A stretch of 8,352 nt of DNA from a bacterium (GTDB lineage Bacteria > Zixibacteria > MSB-5A5 > GN15 > FEB-12), in the NCBI GenBank assembly GCA_030629485.1, contig DAOVOW010000067.1, positions 1 through 8,352 on the forward strand. The letters run 5' to 3'. The notes under the pieces were generated by a model. It was not told the DNA's origin. It was given only the letters and a program-made list of their open reading frames with translations, and searched no databases. Of this stretch, positions 1 to 5,531 are shown one piece after another (position 1 is the first letter of the stretch; the number at the start of each line of letters is the position of its first letter). Position numbers and translations under genes: made by a program.

Positions 1-439
1 CAGGATAATCCTCTGGAAGGGTCATTGTCACGTGCACACCAATTTCACGGCCGAACACGTGCGGCAGGCGCGCGAAGAACACCCCGGGATTCAAGTGATT
101 GTTCATCCGGAGTGTTTGCCCGAAGTTGTTTCGTTGGCCGACGGTTCCGGTTCAACCAAGTACATTGTTGAGTATTGCAAGAAGGCGCCGGCCGGTTCCA
201 CGATAGCCATCGGGACCGAGATCAATCTGATCAATCGTATGGCTTATCAGTATCCCGACAAGAAGATCTTTGAGTTGTCGGGACAGATCTGCCCGGTGTG
301 TGCCAACATGTATCGCACGACATTGAATGACCTGGCATATTGTCTTGAGAATTATGCTGACCTCAAGCCGGTGAAAGTGAGCGAGCCGAACCGAAGCGAG
401 GCCTTGACGGCTTTGAAGAAAATGTTAGAGATCAGTTGA
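1..439 (+). CDS. nadA: Quinolinate synthase NadA, C-terminal part (5' end outside window)
   Basis: Partial gene. The reading frame is already open at base 2 and gives 145 residues before a TGA at 437-439. NadA condenses iminoaspartate with dihydroxyacetone phosphate to quinolinate in cytoplasmic NAD biosynthesis and carries a [4Fe-4S] cluster with three Cys ligands. The fragment starts in the family motif WKGHCHVH. Cys9, with His12 three residues on, matches the second cluster ligand. HPEC at 35-38 carries the conserved His35 and Glu37 of the active site. GST at about 49-51 and the GTE at 71-73 are family signatures. CPVCANM at 97-103 supplies the third ligand, most likely Cys100 in the C-x-x-M pattern. 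The first ligand lies upstream of the window. The C-terminus is of ordinary length and looks intact. No clear terminator follows. The gene is separated from the next by a promoter-bearing gap, so it is probably not co-transcribed. Family assignment is secure. Confidence 0.95.
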   Translation, partial: RIILWKGHCHVHTNFTAEHVRQAREEHPGIQVIVHPECLPEVVSLADGSGSTKYIVEYCKKAPAGSTIAIGTEINLINRMAYQYPDKKIFELSGQICPVCANMYRTTLNDLAYCLENYADLKPVKVSEPNRSEALTALKKMLEIS

Positions 440-512
440 CCTGTTGAACGCGGGCTTGACCTGGGAGAGACAGTGTTAATAGGCGCATTCCCTGAGCGCA
501 CACAGATGACCC

Positions 513-540
513 TTGACTAACAACCACTTATCCCTATATT
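513..540 (+). promoter_or_regulatory. Predicted sigma70-type promoter for the barrel/lipoprotein pair
   Basis: TTGACT at 513-518 and TATATT at 535-540 each match the -35 and -10 consensus at five of six bases, with a 16-base spacer. The predicted transcription start is about 546-548. It lies in the gap after nadA and points into the beta-barrel gene, as expected for a separate unit. This is a consensus match by eye only. Sigma-factor preferences of this lineage are unknown to me, and many FCB bacteria use a different primary promoter consensus. Confidence 0.5.
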
Positions 541-631
541 AACATCAGAGTAGGTTATCCACTGTGTCATGCCGAGTGTGTTCATGCTAACGAATGAGAG
601 TACGTCTGTAGTTCCAAACCAGAATCGCTTG

Positions 632-1399
632 ATGGTTCGAGTGAGTGCCAGGTTAGTCCTTGCTGCTTTATCGCTTGTGCTTTTCTCGGTGAGTGGAGTT
701 CGCGGAGAGGGTTCTCCGTTTTCCAATGTCCAGGTCACGTTTGGCGCCGGATGGGGGCAAGCCGACCAGGACGATCTCAACGACAAGTATATCGACGGAT
801 TTGCGCGACCGGCGGGGCTGCTGAATGATCATCTTAGTAGTCGTGTGAGTTTCTACGGCGAACTCGCATACTCACTCCCGCCGAAGCACCAATTGCTTTT
901 GGGATTGTCCTACACCGGGGGAAGGACCAATAGCCGCTGCACCGAATTGATTACCGATGAATCGCAGCAGGTCATCGGCACCATGACAGTCAGCAACGAA
1001 CTATCGGTATCGGCCATCATTCCGCAGGCACGATTCAAGTACTTCATGTCGCGGGGAACATGGTCGCCGTTTGTGAGCCTCGGAGCAGCCTATGCGTTCG
1101 GCAAAGCAAACCTGGAGCAGGAAGTAGTCGTCGACAGTTCAGAGGCAACTCTATGGAGCAAAGAGGACAAGTATACCGGAGGCGGATTCGGGTGGCTGGT
1201 CACGATGGGAGTTCAGCGAAGTCTGGCTGGACCGGTTTCATTGGGGGCGGAAGGCGGGTACCGACAAATTGTGACAGGTGATCTCGAAGACGATGCCGGC
1301 GCCATGTGGCGTTTTGATGGAGCCAGGCCGGCGCAGGCGGTTAGGCTCGACTTCAGTGGTTGGTATCTGCTGGGAACGGTCACGGTGGAGATACTATGA
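632..1399 (+). CDS. Predicted outer-membrane beta-barrel protein
   Basis: From the ATG at 632 this encodes 255 residues. Residues 1-25 form a signal peptide: basic VRVSAR, a hydrophobic stretch at 8-20, and likely cleavage after VRG near 25. The mature part consists of alternating strand-like segments rich in Gly, Tyr, Phe and Trp (around 33-41, 71-81, 87-95, 124-139, 145-156, 184-195, 202-210). It ends in a strand around 243-254, typical of small 8-stranded-type barrels (OmpA/OmpW-like or 'outer membrane beta-barrel domain'). I cannot name a specific family or ligand. The terminal residue is Leu, not the usual aromatic. The start is uncertain: an in-frame ATG at 569 would add 21 polar residues before the signal peptide, and neither ATG has a convincing Shine-Dalgarno sequence. 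I chose 632 because it gives a compact signal peptide. The stop overlaps the ATG of the next gene by four bases, which suggests translational coupling and a shared envelope function. Confidence 0.7.
   Translation: MVRVSARLVLAALSLVLFSVSGVRGEGSPFSNVQVTFGAGWGQADQDDLNDKYIDGFARPAGLLNDHLSSRVSFYGELAYSLPPKHQLLLGLSYTGGRTNSRCTELITDESQQVIGTMTVSNELSVSAIIPQARFKYFMSRGTWSPFVSLGAAYAFGKANLEQEVVVDSSEATLWSKEDKYTGGGFGWLVTMGVQRSLAGPVSLGAEGGYRQIVTGDLEDDAGAMWRFDGARPAQAVRLDFSGWYLLGTVTVEIL
1384..1390 (+). promoter_or_regulatory. Ribosome binding site for the dockerin-like surface protein gene
   Basis: GGTGGAG lies inside the end of the barrel gene. It is 5 bases before the ATG at 1396 and 8 bases before the adjacent ATG at 1399. 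It shows that the real start is one of these two and not the upstream in-frame TTG at 1360, which has no such site. The spacing slightly favours the second ATG, but the difference is a single Met. Confidence 0.65.
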
Positions 1400-3045
1400 T
1401 GATATCGAACGATCTTATGTGTCAGCCAATAAACGTTACGCAGCGGTCGCTTTTTGTCGCGCCAGTCCTTTTGGCAATCGTGCTTCTGACCGGACTGTGC
1501 GTACTGGCTCCTGGGTGCGCCAAGAAATCCCCCACGACATTCGACGATGGTGATGGTGCTGTGGTCATCTTCGAACCGGAAGATACGGTCTTCTGGGAGC
1601 AGGACTCGGTTTACGTAGTTCAGATTGAGACTACTCATGCTACCTTGCAGGGGATGCACGAGTTGGTTGATATTACAATGAATCGGAATCCCTTCCAGTC
1701 CGGCGGCTTTGATTTCCTGATTGCGTATGATGCGTCGGCTCTCTATTCTCAGGCCGCGATTCCCGGTGACCTGCACGCAGCGTGTGATTGGGAGTACTTC
1801 AATTATCGGTATGGACCGTTCGGCAACTGTGGGGACAGTTGTCCCAGCGGCATGCTTAGAGTAGTGAGTATCGCCGAGACCAACAACGGTCCCTACCACC
1901 CGGACATGGCGTGTTGTGACAGTCTGGGTGCCGCCGGTCCCTATGTACTGTTCACGCTCGACTTCGTGGTGAGCAGTGACCGGACTCTTGAATGCGCATT
2001 TGTCCCCATCCGTTTCTTCTGGATGGACTGCGGCGATAATAGCATCGCATACCACCCAACTGACAACCCCTTAGCATGGGTGCAGGGCGTGTCACGCTAT
2101 GTGTTTGACAACTCTGATTTGTCGGAGTTTATCACGGATGAACACAGTGGGTTCTGTACCTATACGGGTGTCCAGCAGGAATGCCTTGAGCCGGCCGATC
2201 CCGACAAGCCGGTTCCGGTTCGGACTATCGACTTTATCAACGGTGGCATTCAGATAATTTGCGCCGATTCGATAGATGATCGCGGTGATATCAACCTGAA
2301 TGGCACGACCAACGAGATTGCCGATGCGGTATTGTTCAGCAACTACTTCGTCAAGGGTATCGGTGTGTTCAACGTCAACTTACAGGGCCAGGTTGCAGCC
2401 ACCGATGTCAACAGAAACGGGACTTCGCTGGAGATCGCTGACCTGGTATATCTTATTCGGATAATTACCGGAGATGCCTTACCGCTCGCTCCCGTGACAC
2501 CCGTGCCCGGGAGGCTTACCCAGAGTGCCGGCACGCTGTTTATCGACCGTCGGGCAGGTGCGGCGTATATCGTACTGGAAGGTGACGTCGCCCCACAGTT
2601 GCTGGTGTCTGAGATGGAGATCAGTTACGCTTTCGACGGGCGCAACACACGGGTTCTGGTTTCAAAGATACAAGCGAGCGCGTATTTTGAAGGACCGTTC
2701 CTGGCCTTCGACGCCAATGTAGTAGAAGCAGAACTTGCTACGTACGACGGGGCGCCGATTGATCTGGGCGGCGCCTCCGATACGGCTCCGTTGAATGTGA
2801 CGAACCACCCCAACCCGTTTAGTGATGCCACCACTCTAGGCTTCTACATGCCGGATTCGGGCGATTTCGAATGCGCTGTGTTTAATTGGCTGGGAACGAG
2901 GGTGGCGCTGTCTCGCGGTACGAGCGGCACGGGGTTTGTTTCATTCGAATGGGATGCCTCTGATCAGCCGGCCGGGCTCTACGTTTGTCGCGTGGAGGCC
3001 GCGGGGTTTGTGGTGAATCATCGCATGCTGCTGACTAGACCGTAA
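1396..3045 (+). CDS. Exported Cys-rich dockerin-like surface (lipo)protein with C-terminal FlgD/type IX-like domain
   Basis: 549 residues, read from the ATG at 1396. The N-terminus has a hydrophobic export segment at about 20-37 followed by LAPGC. Cys41 is a possible lipidation site, although Ala at -3 is weaker than the usual Leu/Val/Ile. Residues about 68-215 resemble a cohesin-like beta-sandwich (GGFDFLIAYDASAL at 103-116). Ten cysteines lie between 130 and 289. Residues 297-320 and 333-360 form two dockerin-like repeats, with the putative Ca-binding segments starting GDINLNG and TDVNRNG. Each repeat ends in IAD followed by a hydrophobic helix. Residues 372-455 look like another beta domain. 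Residues about 465-549 match the FlgD-like Ig/type IX secretion sorting class: HPNPF at 471-475, LG at 499-500, and PAGLYVCRV near 525-533. I recall the same arrangement in Zixibacteria surface proteins, but its role (adhesion or cell-surface assembly) is unknown. It overlaps the barrel gene by ATGA at 1396-1399 and is probably co-expressed with it. Confidence 0.8.
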   Translation: MMISNDLMCQPINVTQRSLFVAPVLLAIVLLTGLCVLAPGCAKKSPTTFDDGDGAVVIFEPEDTVFWEQDSVYVVQIETTHATLQGMHELVDITMNRNPFQSGGFDFLIAYDASALYSQAAIPGDLHAACDWEYFNYRYGPFGNCGDSCPSGMLRVVSIAETNNGPYHPDMACCDSLGAAGPYVLFTLDFVVSSDRTLECAFVPIRFFWMDCGDNSIAYHPTDNPLAWVQGVSRYVFDNSDLSEFITDEHSGFCTYTGVQQECLEPADPDKPVPVRTIDFINGGIQIICADSIDDRGDINLNGTTNEIADAVLFSNYFVKGIGVFNVNLQGQVAATDVNRNGTSLEIADLVYLIRIITGDALPLAPVTPVPGRLTQSAGTLFIDRRAGAAYIVLEGDVAPQLLVSEMEISYAFDGRNTRVLVSKIQASAYFEGPFLAFDANVVEAELATYDGAPIDLGGASDTAPLNVTNHPNPFSDATTLGFYMPDSGDFECAVFNWLGTRVALSRGTSGTGFVSFEWDASDQPAGLYVCRVEAAGFVVNHRMLLTRP

Positions 3046-3069
3046 GCGTCGGGCCGCACGAGGCGGGTC

Positions 3070-3381
3070 TCACCAAATACCGAGCGAATCTTTGGCTTCT
3101 TCGGAGGCCATTTCTTTGGGGTCCCAGACCGGTTCCCAGACGAGGGCAATTCTGACCTCGGTCACACCGTCGAGGACCTGTACGGCGCGGTGGGCCATAT
3201 TGATCAGCATCTCGCCATAGGGGCAGGCGGGAGTAGTGAGGGTCATTTTGATTTGCACCAGACCGTCCGGCTCTATATCGATATCATAGATGAGTCCAAG
3301 ATCGACGATGCCGACCTGTATCTCCGGGTCGCGCACCGGTTTCAGTGCCTCGAGAACATCTTCCTTCTTCGGCAATGGCAT
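3070..3381 (-). CDS. sufT: SufT-like MIP18/DUF59 family Fe-S maturation protein
   Basis: 103 residues from the ATG at 3381. This small one-domain protein belongs to the MIP18 (DUF59) family. Members located in suf operons are called SufT and help Fe-S protein maturation, probably at cluster transfer to clients. Visible signatures are RDPEI (17-21), VDLGLIYDI (26-34), and LTTPACPYGEML (48-59) with the conserved Cys53. The C-terminus is VWEPVWDPKEM followed by SEEAKDSLGIW, also typical. The length is normal for the family. A TTG at 3402 would add seven residues, but the ATG at 3381 has a well-placed Shine-Dalgarno. It is the last gene of the operon, 51 bases after sufU, with no promoter apparent in that gap. 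It ends 24 bases from the convergent surface-protein gene, with no convincing hairpin terminator between. Related DUF59 proteins also act in phenylacetate degradation (PaaD), but the context argues for SufT. Confidence 0.92.
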   Translation of the reverse strand: MPLPKKEDVLEALKPVRDPEIQVGIVDLGLIYDIDIEPDGLVQIKMTLTTPACPYGEMLINMAHRAVQVLDGVTEVRIALVWEPVWDPKEMASEEAKDSLGIW

Positions 3382-3390
3382 GCTTGTGTA

Positions 3391-3396
3391 TCCTTC
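3391..3396 (-). promoter_or_regulatory. Ribosome binding site fixing the sufT start
   Basis: On the minus strand GAAGGA sits nine bases before the ATG at 3381. This is the same nine-base spacing seen before sufD and the Rieske gene. It overlaps codons of the longer TTG-start reading, so it argues that translation begins at the ATG. Confidence 0.65.
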
Positions 3397-3432
3397 AATC
3401 AAGAAGACGGTTATGTTTCAACGCTTTCGCCA

Positions 3433-3912
3433 TCATTCCCTATCCTCGGTCGTCGCCGGTGTATCGCTATCGGCCTTGCCCCGTTCGTAGTTTTCCAAAC
3501 CATTGATCAGGGTAACCCAGGACAAGAGCGCGCACTTGATGCGGACCGGAAACTGCCGTACGCCTTTTAGAGCGTCGAGATCCCCCAGATCGTCCGGCAA
3601 CTCGACATCTTCACCTTTCAACATGCGGCGCACCAACTCGGCGATTCGTCGGGCTTCCTCAAGCGGCCGCCCTTCGACGATCTCCGCCAGCATCGATCCG
3701 GATGCCACTGAGATGGCGCAGCCCTTGCAGTCGACATGGATGTGCTTGAGCGTGCCATCATGCATCTCGACCTGCATCTCAAGTTCGTCACCGCAGGCCG
3801 GGTTGGATCCGTCGGATCTGATGTCGGCACTCTTAACCGGTTGCTTGCCGCGCGGCGAGCGATAATGGTCCATGATTATATCACGGTACATGTCGTCCAG
3901 TGGCTCACTCAT
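3433..3912 (-). CDS. sufU: SufU, zinc-dependent sulfurtransferase / IscU-like Fe-S assembly protein
   Basis: 159 residues. SufU accepts persulfide sulfur from the cysteine desulfurase SufS in Gram-positive-type SUF systems and holds a zinc ion at Cys/Asp/Cys/Cys. All four are present: Cys40 and Asp42 in NPACGD, Cys65 in CKGCAISVAS, and Cys127 in PVRIKCALLSW. They fall one residue from the corresponding positions I recall in Bacillus subtilis SufU. The insertion of about 18 residues before the last Cys (around 101-119, acidic, EDVELPDDLGDLDAL) distinguishes SufU from IscU. The C-terminal 15 residues are charged and non-conserved. The ATG overlaps the sufS stop (ATGA, 3909-3912). GAGGAGGT at 3923-3930 on the minus strand, inside sufS, lies ten bases before it. 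Tight coupling to sufS fits the SufS-SufU pair working together. No sufE is seen, which fits SufU as the sulfur acceptor. Confidence 0.96.
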   Translation of the reverse strand: MSEPLDDMYRDIIMDHYRSPRGKQPVKSADIRSDGSNPACGDELEMQVEMHDGTLKHIHVDCKGCAISVASGSMLAEIVEGRPLEEARRIAELVRRMLKGEDVELPDDLGDLDALKGVRQFPVRIKCALLSWVTLINGLENYERGKADSDTPATTEDRE

Positions 3913-5186
3913 ACTCCGAAGTACCTCCTCATGTCTATCAAAGCGTCGATCAGAGCATCGATATCCGCCTCGTCATTGTAAATGTATAGCGATGCGCGCG
4001 CGGTCGCTATTTTGCCCAGAATTCTCATCAGAGGCTGAGCGCAGTGATGACCCGCTCTGATGGCGATCCCCTTGGTGTCGAGAAAGGTGCTGATGTCGTG
4101 GGGATGAATGTCGCGGTCGGTGAAGCTAATTGCGCCGCCGCGCAACTCGGCCTCCTGGGGACCCTGGATTTCAAGCCCGTCAATTTCAGACAGACGGCCA
4201 ATCGCGTACTTTGTAAGCGCGATCTCATGTTCTCTGATCTTGTCCATACCCAACTCTTCGAGATAGGTCAGGGCGGCCTCGAAGGCCACGACATTAGCGA
4301 TGTCCGGCGTGCCGGCCTCAAACTTGTGCGGGATTTCATTCCAGGTGATGCGGTCGAAGCGTACCTCGCGTATCATCTCACCACCCATATTGAACGGCAG
4401 CATCGCCTCAAGCAAGGCACGCTTTCCATAAAGCACGCCGACGCCGGTCGGACCCAGCATTTTGTGCGATGAGAAAGCGTAGAAGTCAACCCCAAGCGCT
4501 TTGACATCGACGGCCATATGTGGCACCGCCTGCGCGCCGTCCGCGAGCACAATGGCGCCCTGCCGGTGCGCCGACTCCGTCAGTTCCGCCACCGGGTTAA
4601 TCGTACCCAGGACATTTGACATGTGCATCATGGCCAGCAGCCTAGTCTTAGGCGTGATGATGTCGTCAATGTTGCTCAAGTCGAGATGGCCGCAAAGAGT
4701 GATCGGGATTCGTTTGAGTATCGCCTTCTTCTTCTGCGCGAGGATAACCCACGGCACCAGGTTGGCGTGGTGCTCCATCTCAGTGATGACGATCTCGTCG
4801 CCTTCCCTGATATTGGCCTCGCCCCAGGTGTAAGCCAGCAGATTGATCCCCTCGGTAGTGCCGCGCGTGAAGATCACTTCCTCGGGATCAACGTCGCCGA
4901 TGAAATGTGCTACCCGCTTCCGGGTGTGCTCGTAGGCGGCGGTGGCTTTCTCGGCCAGAGAATGGATACCTCTGTGAATGTTGGCGTTCTTGCGACGATA
5001 GAAATCAAGAATGGCATTGATGACCACCCTGGGCTTCTGAGAAGTAGCGGCACTATCGAGATAGACAAGACGGTGACCATTGATCTTCTCCTCGAGGATT
5101 GGGAAGTCACGCTTGATGCGGTTGGTGTCCAGTCGTGATCGCGCCGTTTGAACGGTAGCCGGTCGGTTGTTGGTATTTGTTCGCAT
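3909..5186 (-). CDS. sufS: Cysteine desulfurase SufS (class II, PLP-dependent)
   Basis: 425 residues. SufS removes sulfur from L-cysteine, giving alanine and an enzyme persulfide that is passed on for cluster synthesis. It is a cytoplasmic aminotransferase class V fold. Visible landmarks are YLDSAATSQKP (42-52), RGTTEGIN (108-115), and EMEHHANLVPW (136-146) whose His stacks on PLP. ADGAQA (215-220) has Asp216 for the PLP ring nitrogen, and SSHKMLGPTG (239-248) has Lys242 as the Schiff-base lysine. RAGHHCAQP (377-385) has Cys382 as the persulfide cysteine. Arg397 in ARASLYIYN is the likely substrate-carboxylate binder. The RxGHHC context is that of class II (SufS) enzymes, not IscS/NifS. The N-terminus is about 15 residues longer and more polar than usual before IKRDFPIL. 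The ATG at 5186 is the only ATG in this region and has only a weak, distant GAGGA, so the exact start is less sure. It follows the Rieske gene by 31 bases and overlaps sufU by four. Confidence 0.97.
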   Translation of the reverse strand: MRTNTNNRPATVQTARSRLDTNRIKRDFPILEEKINGHRLVYLDSAATSQKPRVVINAILDFYRRKNANIHRGIHSLAEKATAAYEHTRKRVAHFIGDVDPEEVIFTRGTTEGINLLAYTWGEANIREGDEIVITEMEHHANLVPWVILAQKKKAILKRIPITLCGHLDLSNIDDIITPKTRLLAMMHMSNVLGTINPVAELTESAHRQGAIVLADGAQAVPHMAVDVKALGVDFYAFSSHKMLGPTGVGVLYGKRALLEAMLPFNMGGEMIREVRFDRITWNEIPHKFEAGTPDIANVVAFEAALTYLEELGMDKIREHEIALTKYAIGRLSEIDGLEIQGPQEAELRGGAISFTDRDIHPHDISTFLDTKGIAIRAGHHCAQPLMRILGKIATARASLYIYNDEADIDALIDALIDMRRYFGV

Positions 5187-5217
5187 CTATATTGTCTCGT
5201 TCCTCGAAGGTCGCAGA

Positions 5218-5529
5218 TCAGTCAACCTTGACCAGGATATCCTCACCTTCGATTTTCAGTTCATACTTATCGATACCGATCACCGCCGGCGGTCCGGTGA
5301 CGGCACCGGTACGGATATCGAATTTCGCTCCATGCCGAGGACAAACGATATTGTTGCCGTCCAGGTTGCCGTCGCTTATGGGGGCCGCATCGTGGGAGCA
5401 TTCATCGGTCAGTGCAAAGTATTCGTCACCGTTGTTGCAAATGACGATTTTCGTGTGTCCTGCCTGGTACGCTCGAAGCTGTCCGGTCGGGATATCGGAG
5501 GTGACGGCAACTTTCACAAAATCAGCCAT
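5218..5529 (-). CDS. Rieske-type [2Fe-2S] ferredoxin within the suf operon
   Basis: 103 residues from the ATG at 5529. Small soluble Rieske protein of the kind annotated as a non-heme iron oxygenase ferredoxin subunit, and related to NirD. The two cluster-binding motifs are complete: C-S-H at 44-46 (Cys44, His46) and C-P-R-H at 63-66 (Cys63, His66). They are followed by GAKFDIRTG and a Pro-Pro at 80-81, giving the usual 17-18-residue spacing and beta fold. No signal peptide, membrane segment or oxygenase domain is present, so it should be a cytoplasmic electron carrier. It sits between sufD and sufS, two bases after the sufD stop, with its own Shine-Dalgarno, and is clearly part of the operon. 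Similar Rieske genes occur in suf operons of other bacteria such as actinomycetes. The exact role is not established to my knowledge; electron supply for cluster assembly is an inference. A TTG at 5535 is an alternative start that I consider less likely. Confidence 0.93.
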   Translation of the reverse strand: MADFVKVAVTSDIPTGQLRAYQAGHTKIVICNNGDEYFALTDECSHDAAPISDGNLDGNNIVCPRHGAKFDIRTGAVTGPPAVIGIDKYELKIEGEDILVKVD

Positions 5530-5531
5530 GG

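Noticed and set aside
456..481. Second promoter-like TTGACC after nadA
   Set aside because: The nearest -10-like sequence (GTTAAT) is only 13 bases away, too short a spacer. The 513-540 pair is far better.
482..499. GCGC-loop-GCGC as a nadA terminator
   Set aside because: A four-base self-complementary stem without a following T-run is not a convincing intrinsic terminator.
1213..2055. 280-codon open frame on the minus strand
   Set aside because: It lies wholly antisense to the well-supported barrel and surface-protein genes and has no recognisable domain, signal or ribosome binding site. Long antisense frames are expected in this composition.
3037..3070. Possible bidirectional terminator between the convergent surface-protein gene and sufT (AGACC ... 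GGTCT)
   Set aside because: Only a five-base stem with a loop over 20 bases, and no T-run on either strand. Not enough to call.
4623..5138. 171-codon plus-strand frame inside sufS
   Set aside because: Shadow of sufS. Its sequence reflects the complementary codons and matches no family known to me.
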